DNA from: Hymenolepis diminuta
Taxonomy: Eukaryota > Platyhelminthes > Cestoda > Cyclophyllidea > Hymenolepididae
Reading direction: 5' to 3'
Assembly (NCBI GenBank): GCA_900708905.1
Contig: CAADRB010000032.1
Span: 310,001 to 374,000, forward strand
DNA length: 64,000 bases
Shown here: piece by piece, positions 50,580 to 62,900 of the stretch
How positions within the stretch are numbered: position 1 is the stretch's first letter
Layout of the letters: each line of letters starts with the position of its first letter
Position numbers and translations under genes: made by a program
The notes under the pieces: model-generated
Told to the model about the DNA's origin: nothing
Databases searched by the model: none
What the model saw: only the letters and a program-made list of their open reading frames with translations

Positions 50580-52070
50580 AATCAAGAAATCTTGGAAAAT
50601 CTGACTGATCCTTTGGATGCATTTCCGGATCACAATGCCAATTTGTCCCTTACGGATTCTGGTGAAGAAGATATTGTGAATAAACTTCACGTGGCGGTTG
50701 CAGCTTTGGGTCTGGTTACCAATTCTATGGTTGTAATCGTTCTAACCCAGCTGCGTGGGTCACATCCAATTGGGGGTGGTGAACGTTCGGCCAGGTGTAA
50801 CCTTCTCGGTCTTGCTGTCGCCGATTTCTGTATTTGCCTTTCATCCTTGCCACTAGTATACTCAAAACGAGTATACAAACGAGGTGATATCATGTTTTAT
50901 TATACCTTATTTGGACCTGGACTTGCTTCTACATTCCTAACGGTGAGTGCATGGATGGTTGTACTGGTGTCAATCCTCCGATATCTTGCAATTTGCTGGC
51001 CTCTCAAATCGCGTTTCTATCTTCGAACCAAGAGTGTTATCTACGCCATTATAACTATTTATCTGGCTGCGTTTATTTTTAACTTTCCAATATTTTTCCA
51101 ATATGATTATATCGTGATATCCGATACTGATTATGTGCACATTGTCGATAGAATATATCCACATTTATTTAAGGATATTTACGCTGTGGCATATACAATC
51201 TGCACAAATGTGGGACCCTTTATTGCAGTACTAGTGACAAATATCTCAGTAATTGTGGCTTGCAAGAAGAGCCAAATCATCTGCGAAAATTTTGAAAATG
51301 CAGAAAATGTGAAATACGCTCGTCCACCAACGTCCTCCTCCGTCAGCACTCCAAATAATTTACCTGCTGAAACATCAAATGTTAATCCCACTTGTAATGT
51401 CTTTTCCACGGCCACAGGATCGAGGCAACGCATCGGCACCCGAAGCCATAATTTGAGACCTCGGGCTCTGCATAGGGTTACTCCACTACTTTTAGCCGTC
51501 ATATTTGCTTTTCTTCTCTTATCAACACCATTTGGAATTATTCATTTTATTTGCCTTAAATTAATTGAAAATATCGGTCCCCAGATCATTAAGAACAAGC
51601 AGTTGTTGCAGAGGTATCATACTCTCAACCGCCTACTTCAGTTGACGAATTTCTTCCAGGTATTCGCCTGTGCAATGAATTTCTTTCTCTACTTCGTGGT
51701 TTCACAAACTTTCAGACGAACAACAAAGCGAACAATGAGGCGTGTTTTTCAACGTTTTCGACGACGTAGGGGATTACGTCATTTATGTGCTTATGTGTAT
51801 TCAGCTTGCTGTTGTGAGGAAAGAAGATCTTGCAAGAATGAGGCCTACATTGTACGAGTCTATTCGCCTATTGAGTGCAGAGGTCATCAAAGACGTAGAA
51901 AGCTTGTTAAACCTATGCCTGTTTATCAAGAAAGGAATCTTATTTCACCGAAAGTGGATTTACAACAACAGGTACCGGCGAGTAAAATCCAGGAATCCAA
52001 AGCATTAGGGAAAACTGAACCTGTGATAAGCGGTGGAATAGAGTTGCAGACACATAACAGTGTACAGTAA
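50580..52070 (+). CDS. Class A (rhodopsin-like) G-protein-coupled receptor, peptide-receptor type, 5'-incomplete
   Basis: One large exon carries all seven helices. It has no ATG before helix 1; a TTTTAG acceptor ends at 50579, so the start codon lies in an unidentified upstream exon. Counting from the Leu codon at 50592: glycosylation sites N3 and N17; helices at about 32-53, 70-90, 103-131, 148-168, 198-223, 297-321 and 347-371; a 70-residue third cytoplasmic loop; and a basic tail with CCC at 406-408, possibly palmitoylated. Class A marks are LAVAD (Asp78, position 2.50), Arg130 in LRY followed by LAICWPL, Pro313 in helix 6, and NFFLY (363-367) in place of NPxxY, followed by SQTFRRT. Helix 7 resembles FMRFamide/myosuppressin-type receptors. 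The helix 3 and loop 2 cysteines and the helix 6 Trp are absent. Ligand unknown; it may belong to a lineage-specific orphan group. Acts in the plasma membrane, presumably coupling a peptide signal to G proteins. Confidence 0.9.
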   Translation, partial: NQEILENLTDPLDAFPDHNANLSLTDSGEEDIVNKLHVAVAALGLVTNSMVVIVLTQLRGSHPIGGGERSARCNLLGLAVADFCICLSSLPLVYSKRVYKRGDIMFYYTLFGPGLASTFLTVSAWMVVLVSILRYLAICWPLKSRFYLRTKSVIYAIITIYLAAFIFNFPIFFQYDYIVISDTDYVHIVDRIYPHLFKDIYAVAYTICTNVGPFIAVLVTNISVIVACKKSQIICENFENAENVKYARPPTSSSVSTPNNLPAETSNVNPTCNVFSTATGSRQRIGTRSHNLRPRALHRVTPLLLAVIFAFLLLSTPFGIIHFICLKLIENIGPQIIKNKQLLQRYHTLNRLLQLTNFFQVFACAMNFFLYFVVSQTFRRTTKRTMRRVFQRFRRRRGLRHLCAYVYSACCCEERRSCKNEAYIVRVYSPIECRGHQRRRKLVKPMPVYQERNLISPKVDLQQQVPASKIQESKALGKTEPVISGGIELQTHNSVQ

Positions 52071-52418
52071 AAATGACTGACTGCATATTAAGTAGAACCT
52101 AATTGTTATACAAACGCATGCAACCGTTTTTTATCAGTCAATTTTGGTTTGTTTTTGCATTCTAATGAAAATATTAACAAGTTGAATAGAAGCATGGCAA
52201 ATTATTAGTACTTACAAATTTATTTCTCTTGCTCACATGACATGCGATAAAAAAGCATTATACCGGACTCAATAATTTCATAACTGAATTCAGTGTTTTG
52301 CATTGGCATAATTCAATAATAGCTCACGTCTTTTCCTTCTCTATTAGTGAATTTTGCCTTAAATGTGCCCTTTTGTATAATTAAACAGTTTGTTTTGTTT
52401 TGCTTTATTTAGGTTTTT

Positions 52419-52424
52419 AATAAA
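52419..52424 (+). terminator. Candidate polyadenylation signal of the GPCR gene
   Basis: AATAAA about 350 bases after the stop codon, preceded by T-rich sequence. It is the first good match downstream; the resulting 3' UTR length is plausible. Confidence 0.4.
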
Positions 52425-55400
52425 AATGAGCAATTAATTGAGGTTCCCTTGAGCCTTAGATAAGTTTGATGCTAATGTACACCTTCCAAACGGTATGCTG
52501 CAAATGACATTTTGATAGCTTTATTGGTAGCTTTATGTACTTTTTTAAAAATGCCAAGAGACTGAAAGTCGATGGAAAGAACATTCGAAAAAAATCAAAG
52601 TGATGGGTCCGTTTATCTGCCAGTACTAAGTTGTATTTCAACTTCATCATATTTCGTCATTTTATATATTCTTCAGTTTGATTTTTGCGGATTATAACTA
52701 ATTAATTAATCATCCTCCTATTTGTATGCGTGACCGTAAAAATCTACTGCATTATTTATCTTCTTTACAATTAGGTCTTCCTTATAGAATGCTCGGTAAC
52801 ATCTCAAACTTATCGATTTAAACAAATAACAATTAAGTTGTTACGGCATACGCTCGGGAGTTAACTTGACAACTAATACAAGAGGCATAGAAACGCGCTC
52901 ATTCAAAGTAAACATCATAATTTACGTACAGAACAAGATTGGGGGCCAGAAGGATACAAATGATAAGATGTTTTTGAAAACCGACTTTAAATTAAATTAT
53001 TTCTGCTTGAATATTTTTTCCTTGTGTTTCAGTAGCCTTTATGATTTAGGAATTTCATGATTTAAAATTGAGTTTGTCAGAACATTCTACTACAGCATGA
53101 GGAATTACTCTAAAGGCCAGTCTGCTTTCGTGAGAGATATGTTGTATGAAATAATTAAATTCTTACATTTGTTAAAAATATAAATTCTTGATTAAGCATT
53201 GCACAGCAAGCCAAAGTATTTCCTAGTTATCACATGGGGTAAGAAAGAGGAACTCTCTAAGTTCCGATTACAATGATTGCCAATTTCAAGCCCAAACATT
53301 TATGAGGAATGCATTTCGAGACCACTTTGGTCAGAGCACTTGCATTCTTTCATCCATCTACTAAGCAATATTAGCAAAGTTGGTCATTTCAAATGTCGTT
53401 TGCGTACCGACATGTCTTGATTAGGATTTTGTGGTCCCCGATTTAGGTGTCCTGCTTATAATGGTTGCAAGCAGTTCTTAATTCAGGTTTGATTCAGTAT
53501 TGTAATGTCCTGGGAAGGCAAGTGGGGCAGTATGCACACATCAGACCTATGAAATGTATTTTCATTATGTTATTAAAATCTCAACAGGACGTGATGGTAG
53601 CAAAGTGTTCATCTCCTAAGTCGGTGGATTCGGAGTTAACATCCAATGTTCACATTCACTGAACTTATTGACAAACTGTAATGATTAAAAGTAGTCAAAA
53701 ATGAAACAAAATAGCACAAACTTCTCATCGGAGAGTCCCTACGTTGATACTTCTCTGCTCAAGTTGAGTGAAGGAAAACAGCGTGTTTGGGATTTTTAAG
53801 CTTGTACTGAAAGTTTTTTTCTTCCACATAGTGACAAATTATAAGTCATCTCTATGTTAATTTATGTTTCAATAATAAAGAACTAGCCAACTAATAGTAC
53901 AGTTAGTGCTTCCTTCTGTTGGAGTTGCAACGTCTGGGATGGTTGAATAAGCAACCATCTCATGCCGGTAGTTCCCGGCCCCAACATACTCGCAGTTAGA
54001 ATTCAGAAGAGGTTGAATACGTTTTCCATGTAGATACAAATAGGAGGTCGTGTACAGGTTAAAAATGTTCATCGACATAACTGTAATAATGAATGGATAA
54101 TGAAGCAAATTTGTTGAATGAAACTTCAAATTATGGCGACTACTTTAAGATCATAACTTATTCAGATGACACATTTTCGGATTGCTAATCCTGAATGTAT
54201 TATTCATTAAAATTGACAAAATTTTGAAGAATTATTCTTTTCAATTTTTGAGATTAACAATTTTTGAATAACATAGGACATCTAAACTATTTGCTAATGA
54301 GCGCAAAAGTATGGACAAGACGAGGTGATAATTTAAGAGTAAAGGAAAAATCTGTTTTAATTATACCTCTTAGACCATCAGAAAATCATATCCATAAGAA
54401 GAATGTTCATTTATTTACATTAAATATTTCCCGTGGTAAAGCAAAAATTTGAAAGCATGTAAGCACATGGAAAAGAATATTGTTCGGTAAAGAATGAATA
54501 GTTTTGTGGTTAGGTGGAAAAATTAGGCAAATATCAGTCAAGTAAGATCCAGAATGTTTCGGGTCGTCTGCTGGTTACTCGAATGATATATTTCGTTAAA
54601 ACAGAGCCTAACATTAGTTGTTCGTGTTGTCATTTTTGAAAGCTGATTGACGGGTTATTTGACAAAGAGTTTTTTCCTTTCAAATACCCCAAGTGCAGCC
54701 AGTGGAGACCAACTTAAGGGTGTTAGGGTTGAAGCAAGTTTGACGTTCATAAAATCCCATCTAATTCCATTAATTGCTTCATTTTTATCTAGTGAAACTG
54801 TTACGCGTAAAATCTATTTAATAGAATGTGGTCTACAGCAATGACGGGGGTTAATTAAATAAATAAAGTTTTTACTTTAAAACTTTTAGTGAAAAATACC
54901 GTACTATTGGCGTGACAGAGGGCAAATTAAAAGACCAATCATTTTTTATCATTGAGTCTAGATTATTTGCATATTATGTTTTTGACACGTACAAACAAGC
55001 AATATGACACAATGTGTTTATTGAATAGATCTTTTCGGTCAGACGATAAAAATAGGGGTGAATTTCTCTTTCCTTGCTGGAGAGCATACAAAATAAATTA
55101 CTCTTCTGGCCGAAATACCTTTATTAAGATTGAGCAATTCACGTTGTTGTTACGTCACGTCCTGCTTTAGGTTTTAAAAGTGCCTCGGCTACGGTAACCA
55201 AACTGATTAAATTCATCCTAATTTAAAAGTTTCACTGTCCTCACGGTTTATTTATTCCTCCCACAAGGGTAGCAACAATGATACATGATATGGGATAACC
55301 CGCAGAACTGAAATAACTAAATCCCGGTGGCCTAAAGTTCCTAAGTCAAATCTTCACGTGACTTCAAGTGGTTTATTTATAACTGGGATGTTTAAAAAAC

Positions 55401-58400
55401 CCATATGACCCCTGAGAAATCGATGCTACTTCTCTGTTTCTAAAACAGTTACCATGACTCTCCAATCTGAGCCCCTGAGAATGAAGGCCTATCAAGCTAA
55501 TATAAACTCACTTTGTAAACATATACCGTCCGTTATCCGCATATCCAAAATCACATACCACTTTCCCTCTCTTGCACTTCCTGGTCCTCTTCCAATATAT
55601 TCCGATAATCACCATCCCTCAGGTTGTCATAGTAGATTTGTAGAAAGTAGAAGCTGTAGCCTGAAGAACAGCTAGACGATAATCAGATACATTACCTGCC
55701 AGTCCTCTGACTATAGTTTTATTTAATGACATAAAGAGCGACAACACTATTTCTCGTAATCATGTTCAGTTTATGATATTCCGAACTGCCCTGCTGTATT
55801 AATACCCTTAATGTTCTTTCCACGTATATTTTACCCAACTCTAATTTCCACTATGTTTAAGTATCCTCACTTAGTCGAATTAATTGGTTGCACAAGCTTC
55901 ATGACTTGATATTTCAGATTTAAAAATATTTCCCTCCAATCCAGATTCTTTCAGACTCTCTGGTTCTTGCTAGCACCAACTACTGCCGTACCTAGAGTGC
56001 AAAATACCAGTTGGTAATGTTCACTTATTTCTAAAATAAAATGAACTAGGACTAATTGCTCCAGTACACAGATATGAAAATGCGAGAATTTTATACGCTG
56101 GTTCTGTCCAGTCTAATTGTCAATTTTAAGCCATTAAACCCAAGTTTTGATAAAATTTGTAAGAAAATACTAGCAGCTAGGTATCAGATTTTTGCTCCTG
56201 CCTATTCTATCTTCCACAGCAACAGGATAGGGTGGGCAGAGCTTATTGGAAGGGAACTAGGGTACACGAGGAGAGAGATCGCGGATTAGGGACCAAATGG
56301 TGATTAAGGTAGATGCTACAGATTTAGTAGTATGATTTGTGGGTTCACTGGACGGGTTTATATGCCTTGGGATTAGGGATAAACCAAATTGGGTCAGACG
56401 ATTGTAGACACTCACCACTCGGGATGCATTTGCTCAGAGAGTGAAAATCGCCGAGTTTCCTGTATTTGAGTTAACCTGGTTGGTTCCATGTTACTTGATC
56501 GTAGTTTACGAGTGACACATGGAGTATCAAGAGGGAGAACTGGATGGTAAGGTTAGACTGGCTCACAGCAGGAAAAATTAAATATATTTAAAAGAAAAAT
56601 GAACCTGAATATATTTGCCTTTAGGAAATAAAGGAAAAATTTTTATGAAATAAATTTGGAAACTCAGATGAAATGCTGTATATTGGTTCACTGCAGAAAT
56701 ATCTTCAAGTGATATGGACAAAAAGACCAATATTCTGATAAATGTAATATTGAAAACTATGCATCTTATCTAACTGGTACTATTAAATCAAAATGGAAAT
56801 AATCCTTTTAGTTAACTGACAGGCAAACAAGGCTCAAAGCCTCAGAGTCGGTTTTTCGGGATAAGCGATTTCCACAGGAGATCTCCAAATAGGGGTCGTA
56901 CACCGCACCTGACATATTGAGAGTTTCTCATCGATCCAGCAAAATTTTGACCCACGGAATTACTTTTATGAAACAGCCTTTATTCAGTTGACTTAATACT
57001 TTTTTCCTCACCGTCTTTAAGTCTGAGCCATATGTAGACTGGTCATTTTTAGTAGATATACGGATCATATCGTCAGAACCAAGAGTTCTTAGCATTATAG
57101 CGGTGCCGAGATAATCTTGAATTACTAAACATAGTGCTTTAATATTCGCTCAAAACAGAAAAATTCGAGTATTTAATAACGGCTTTTTGAGCAATTTGAA
57201 GCCTACAAGAACCAAAAGTCAACTTACTGACTTATCGTCCCCAGCGTGTTTGAACAGACAAGAAGAGAAATATTGAAGGCGCAATGAATTAAATTAGATG
57301 AGCTAGGGGAGAGGAAAAAAGGAGCAACATTTTGAGAAATCAAATAAACAGAACCAAAAAGGTTTGGACTGATACTAACGAATGAGAAGATGAAGTTTTT
57401 CGTTGACAATGACTGCTTAGACTTTCCAGCAACATCTTTATAAAGAGATTTAAATAAACAATTCTGTATTCGGAAGAACTGGCCTCACTCTTTCTTTAAT
57501 ATTAAATTTCACTTGATATTGACCCCTGAGGTTAATTTAATATATTTATTATCTAACTGGGAGGCTATTTTAAACTTTATATTCATCATTCTACTAGGCT
57601 TATTGGTTGAACAAACTAATATACAAAATGCGGAGAATGAAATATGCTTGGGCCTAAATCACACATGTTTTGACCTAGACCTTGACAATTCAGGACATAC
57701 ATGTGATATTAATGTTTTTGAATCTCTGTCCTAAAATCTAGACTAGACTTTGTTCGTGCTGCTATCTTGGATAAAAATAGTGAAAGCACATTTATAAAAT
57801 AAAACCATATCTTTCTGTTTAACTACTTTAAATATTAATAGAATATCCACATTTGTGAGTAAAATCACGCGTAAACTAGGAACTAATCTAGTGGTGATGT
57901 ATTATTTGTTACCGTGGCCGTTATGCGGTACTAACCAAGTGTCAATGCAGTGGATTCTAAGGGTCGTTTCAGCATGCTTCTACTGGATAAATTTTGGTGG
58001 TCAATTCTCTTTAAACTATCATTAATTAATCCTGACGACCATACCACCCAATAAGATCATCTAAAGGACTTGTCTCAAATAAATTGCCGGCTTTCGTATA
58101 TCTAACTATTTCTGCCTTTCTTAATTGCAGTTAAGATGTTCATGAGTCCACTTGGTTGAGGAAAAGATACCTTAATTCTTGTTCAAGGTCGATTTATTTC
58201 TGGAAAACCAAAACATAATTTTCTCAAGGTTAAATGTAAAGGTATTAGGCATTTCTTTGAACAAATTTAATTATGCATGATATATATTCTCATATGTGCG
58301 AGAAATATTAATCTTCAGCATTTTAACATTTCATCCATTTTAAAGAAGATTGTTAGAATATCCAAAATGCTCATAAGCAGTTCTCAGACGTATCATTACT

Positions 58401-59599
58401 ATCCTCAACATCTACACCGAGGATTAAATTTGGTTTGATTTTTCTAACTAATCTTTCGGGAAAGAACATAAACAAGGTTTCGATTAGTCAAGGTCAAAGA
58501 ATAGCCATCAGAACACATTATATGGAGTGTGTATTACTCGGGAATAATCCGAGTTATATGCTCATTGTTCTTCCTTGCTCATTGATGAAATATGAAGTGC
58601 GTAGATATGCATAGGATAAATGTGTGGGGTCGTTGATCAAGCATGGCTGACCTCGATATTGACAATCCAGATCAAATTGCTGCATACTTGCGTACTTTAT
58701 TTTCCATTTATGCTTTTGAGATTCAATAACTACCTAAAATGTCAATAAATAATTTAATCATGATGTTGCGTTACTCTGAGTAACACAGAAAGTACTTTTA
58801 TGAAATTAAAACATTACTTCCGGTTATTATAACATTCACAGAACCCACGGTAGACACGCGTTTTTATTTATTGTATCATTCATCGATGTTACCCAGAATA
58901 AGAAAGGGACGGAATGTATGAGATGCAAATGGGTTTTAATTGAGAAACTACCGCGGTTGAGGAATAGAGGTGCCGAGGGGAAACGACCCATCTGAAGTTC
59001 TGAGGTAATGGGGAAATAAAAGTGATGGCTATAGGGGTTGTCACTTTGCGAAGATAGGGAGTTATAGATTTTGGACTCACTAATTGCCGGCATTATCTTG
59101 GGGCCAGTAAATGACAAAGTGAATCGGTCTGATGACACTATGCGGTCTTTGAAAAAGAGACTAAAAACGTAAGTTCAAGCTGATCTAAAGAGAATTGGTT
59201 CATTTGGAAAATCTGTGATCCAATTTGTCTTGAATTATTGATAACAGTTGGAATTTAAATGAGCTTCAAACTCTTCATACTAGAACTAGCAATTACAATG
59301 AATCTTTAAGGGATTGATATATATTGATGTGCTTGCTTAATGTTAATATTTTAAAGGTGTTTAAGGAACTAATGGCGACTTGTCATTTGTGAGGTAGATG
59401 ACTGTGAATGGCAAATTCAGCAGTGTTTTTATTTGCCCATCTCTGGTTCAAAGAATCCACATTTTAGATTACGGAATATGAAAATATATACTTTTAGTGA
59501 TAAGGGCCGATTCAATTAGAAATGGCTCAGAGTCACCAACGCTAACAGGGTCACGGAATTATAGGAATTAAGGAATCAGAACCAGATCGTAGATGCTAA
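52425..59599. other. Non-coding stretch downstream of the GPCR gene
   Basis: No supportable exon. A compact foldable segment at 53918-53985 is listed separately. The open frame at 56056-56289 ends in a GWAELIGRELGYTRREIAD stretch that looks protein-like, but nothing around it confirms a gene. Confidence 0.5.
53918..53985. ncRNA. Candidate structured, tRNA-sized element
   Basis: An outer stem pairs GTTGGAG (53918-53924) with CCCCAAC (53979-53985), with one A-C mismatch. Inside are the palindrome GTTGCAAC (53924-53931), a perfect 8-base hairpin GATGGTTG / CAACCATC (53938-53945, 53952-53959; 6-base loop) and a GC hairpin GCCGG / CCGGC (53964-53968, 53975-53979). The 68-base size and 7-base outer stem recall a tRNA. 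However, there is no A box, no GGTTCRANNCC B box and no normal anticodon or T loop on either strand, so it is not a canonical tRNA. The strand is undetermined. Confidence 0.35.
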
Positions 59600-59990
59600 G
59601 ACTATGGCTAGCAGCAAACAATGGCAATAAACAATCCTCAAAAAGAAGAACACAAAAGTTTGTGTAGCCAAAATATATTCAATTAACCACAACGAGAATT
59701 CGAGGGGCTAAAAGAAAGATAGGAAGAGTAGATGGGAGGGTAGTGTAAAGGCAGATAAATGAAAAGCGTTTGAGTGTGTATGTGAGTGAAAATACAAAGA
59801 CCGTTTGTATGAGTCACTTGGACAAGGGCGCGTGAGGAGTGCATGTGTACTTTTAAATGGGACGGGGCGGTTGTAAAACTAAATGATAATCGATAAACTC
59901 GTCTAAACATGGCAGGTAGGAGACTGAGTCATAGGCGAATAAGGCGAAAAATAGACGTATTCTCATAAAGAATGTGAGTAAAGAGCAATT
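59600..59990 (+). repeat. Dispersed repeat family R, long copy (plus orientation)
   Basis: Aligns in order with the reverse complement of 19790-20235: GCCAAAATAT, a GA-rich tract with AAGATAGGAAGAGTAGATGGGAGG, ACAAAGACCG, TCACTTGGACAAGGGCGCG, TGTACTTTTAAA, ATGGCAGGTAGGAG, GTCATAGGCG, and CATAAAGAATGTGA at the end. Its first half also matches 19555-19750. Non-coding and more GC-rich than its flanks. Confidence 0.65.
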
Positions 59991-62900
59991 TTCGCAAAGA
60001 CATAGTCATTGACCATACAAATTCAGCTCTATTGCAAAAACCACAAGATAAATGTCAACGAAACTACTTACATACAAATAAGTTTGAAATTACTAAACCC
60101 GTTAAATAACAAGGTACAATTTGGACAGATGACGTATAGTTTCAGAATAACATTTATTGAGGAAAGAGAAGCGGATTGTGAATTTCGGTGATTTCGATTT
60201 CTGAATAACCCAATTTGCGAATGACGTCACTTTCCTCATAAGGACTTCAGGGTTTGAGTATTTGAGAGTTTTCTGTTCATTTGACGTCAAGCTATATAGG
60301 AGTTAGGAGTACCAGTTGCCGATATTGTTTTTTCAATAGCAAAGATTTGTATTTATCAGCGTCTTTGTAATCCAGCATTTTAGAAATCAGTTCATATTCA
60401 TCTGGTAACATACATTTTCACAATTTTCTAGACAAAAATGCTTATAATTAGACGCAAAGCTGTTAATCAAGCATAATCAGTTTTAATGCTATTAATACCC
60501 TTGAAATCCAATGATTTCCACTTTTCGTTCTTGACAGTTATAGTCACAGGATCGCAAACAAACTGTTCTTCTAAAGTTAGGTAATGATGTTCACAAATGA
60601 CTGATCCAAGACGTATGAATGGAGGAGAATTAAAAGATATAAATGATTGGCGTGTCCAGATACTGGTTGACCTAAATTTACTTGTTTCTGATTGGACACT
60701 CGATCACACATGTATGTATACACATTTGAAATCCGTTGTAATTAAGTCGACGTGGTGTCACGGTCAGCACTGGAGTATTCTTTTAAAGGCTACTTCAAAT
60801 CATCTCTAAAATATCTTAGTGGAAGAGTATATATATATAAAGATATGTAATAGTTTTGTCTTGAAATGACTCCCATTTGAAGAAAGTGTTGTAAAAAGCT
60901 ATGATGAGGTAATTGATAACTCAATTAAATCCCGAATATTAGATTCCCAACGTATGTGTGAGTGGCAAACATCGCAAAATATTCAATGCAACCTCAATTC
61001 TAATGCACATACCGTGGATGAAAATGAATTACAGCGTTTGATCTGAAATTCTAAACAATCTTGTTGTTGTCTTGCTTATAATCTCTGAAAGTTCAAGATC
61101 AATTTCAGTCCTTGTGGTAGGAAGATTTTGCACAGTCAAACCATAGAGGCACTTGATTGATGCACACATTTGCTTATTCACGAAATCCTAAGTTATTAGA
61201 TTTGAAGGCTACCATTGAAATTTCAAGCAAGGTTAGTTTTCGATAATACCTGCGGAATGATTTTTAATGGTTTAACGATAAAACATTACCATCATTCATT
61301 TTTACAGACATTTCACCTAAAAACATGAATGGAAGGATTAGAAGTTGTTAGACATTCAAAGTAGACGCTTCTCTTGAAGAGCAATAAATGGTCCAGAAAC
61401 CGACTGTCCGAATCCAAGGTTGGGGACGTTTTTTTCTAAATTGAAAGTAAGTGATAAATTCCCAGTCAGTGTTTGACATTTTATCTAAAAAACCTGAAGA
61501 GGCAATATAAAAGTGTTTTAGTTTAGGCTTCGGATTAAAAGAAAATATGCTAATTTGCTCTAACACGTCTAATGTTGATCCCAGTCAGATGTAATAAAAT
61601 AAAACAGTCAAATTTATTAACTTCTCAGTAGCTATTTTAGAGATAAAATATTTTTTATTATTGATTTTTAAAGGTCAAATCACCGCCGAAAAGATAATAT
61701 CAGGCTGCACTCTTCCTGTCTAGACTAATTGTCTGAGCAGCAAGCGTCCATATGCCATCTTTAGACTAACCATGGAATGCATACTTCTCAACTTGAGACA
61801 CAGCATCCTGATAAATTGAACAAATAACCACATTGCAAAATAGTTCTCATGTTAAAGATTAACTTTGGAAAATTATATATACATTTGAGGTGAGACACTG
61901 GACAACTGATATCTTTAGTCAAGGATTTTAGCTTTGGAGATATGTGATTGGATAAAAATGATCAACTGACAGTGTTTATCGGTACCATAGAAAGCCCCCT
62001 ACTTCTCAAGTAGTATGTACAAATCAACACGAATGTTCCAGTAAAGGGTTTTATAACATAAAGGTCGTAAACTGGAGGGGACCAAGGAGGATTTATTATC
62101 CAATTCCATATATTCCGATTATATATTACATATATTTCTCAAAATGTGTTAATAATAAGAATAGTAACTGCACTTTAATATTCTGATTTTTTAGTTCAGT
62201 GTGTACCTAAAAGTCTAACGCAAGAAAATAATTGCCGTGCTCATTAGTTTTCTTGGTGGACAGCATATTTTCTACTTAAATAACATGACAAATGGTAAAA
62301 CAGACCCCACCGTGAAGTGTGTACTATATCATCAGCAACCCTTTAATGAAATAGTGCTCAGCATTAACGTCAATAGCATCGCAGTGACGTAAGAAATGAA
62401 GAAATTTCCTTAAAATTTTATAAATGAATAATACATATAAGTAAATGCGATTATGCTCTTTTAAGCATTAAGCAGGTCTCTTTTGTCCCAGGTACATCAA
62501 AAGTAATGCTATTCATTTGTTTACGTCTACAGGTGGCATAACTTATCGAATACACGGAGTAGCAAAAAATACTACATATAATTTTGTTGAACAAAGGGAA
62601 ATTCCAAATCTACTATCACCATAATCTTTTCAAAAAATTAAAACCTCAACTGTGCAAATTCGCTTTAAATAAATAGATAATTAATATTATTATGTTATTT
62701 AATGTAGTTCCAGATAACAAATCTCAAAATATCCACAAATATAGCGAGAGAGGGGAAAGTGAAGACAAATTTAAAGAGGTTCAAACTTTTTATTACGATA
62801 TCCAGTTACCTCAGACAAATTGCGCATTGTGCATGGTTATTCATTAGTTCGCATAAGCAGTTCATTAATTAATATTTCTTTTCAAGTGAAAGGGCAAAAA

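Noticed and set aside
53869..54129. Minus-strand open frame of 86 codons through the structured segment
   Set aside because: The composition looks partly protein-like, but no family is recognised and the strong hairpins explain the unusual composition.
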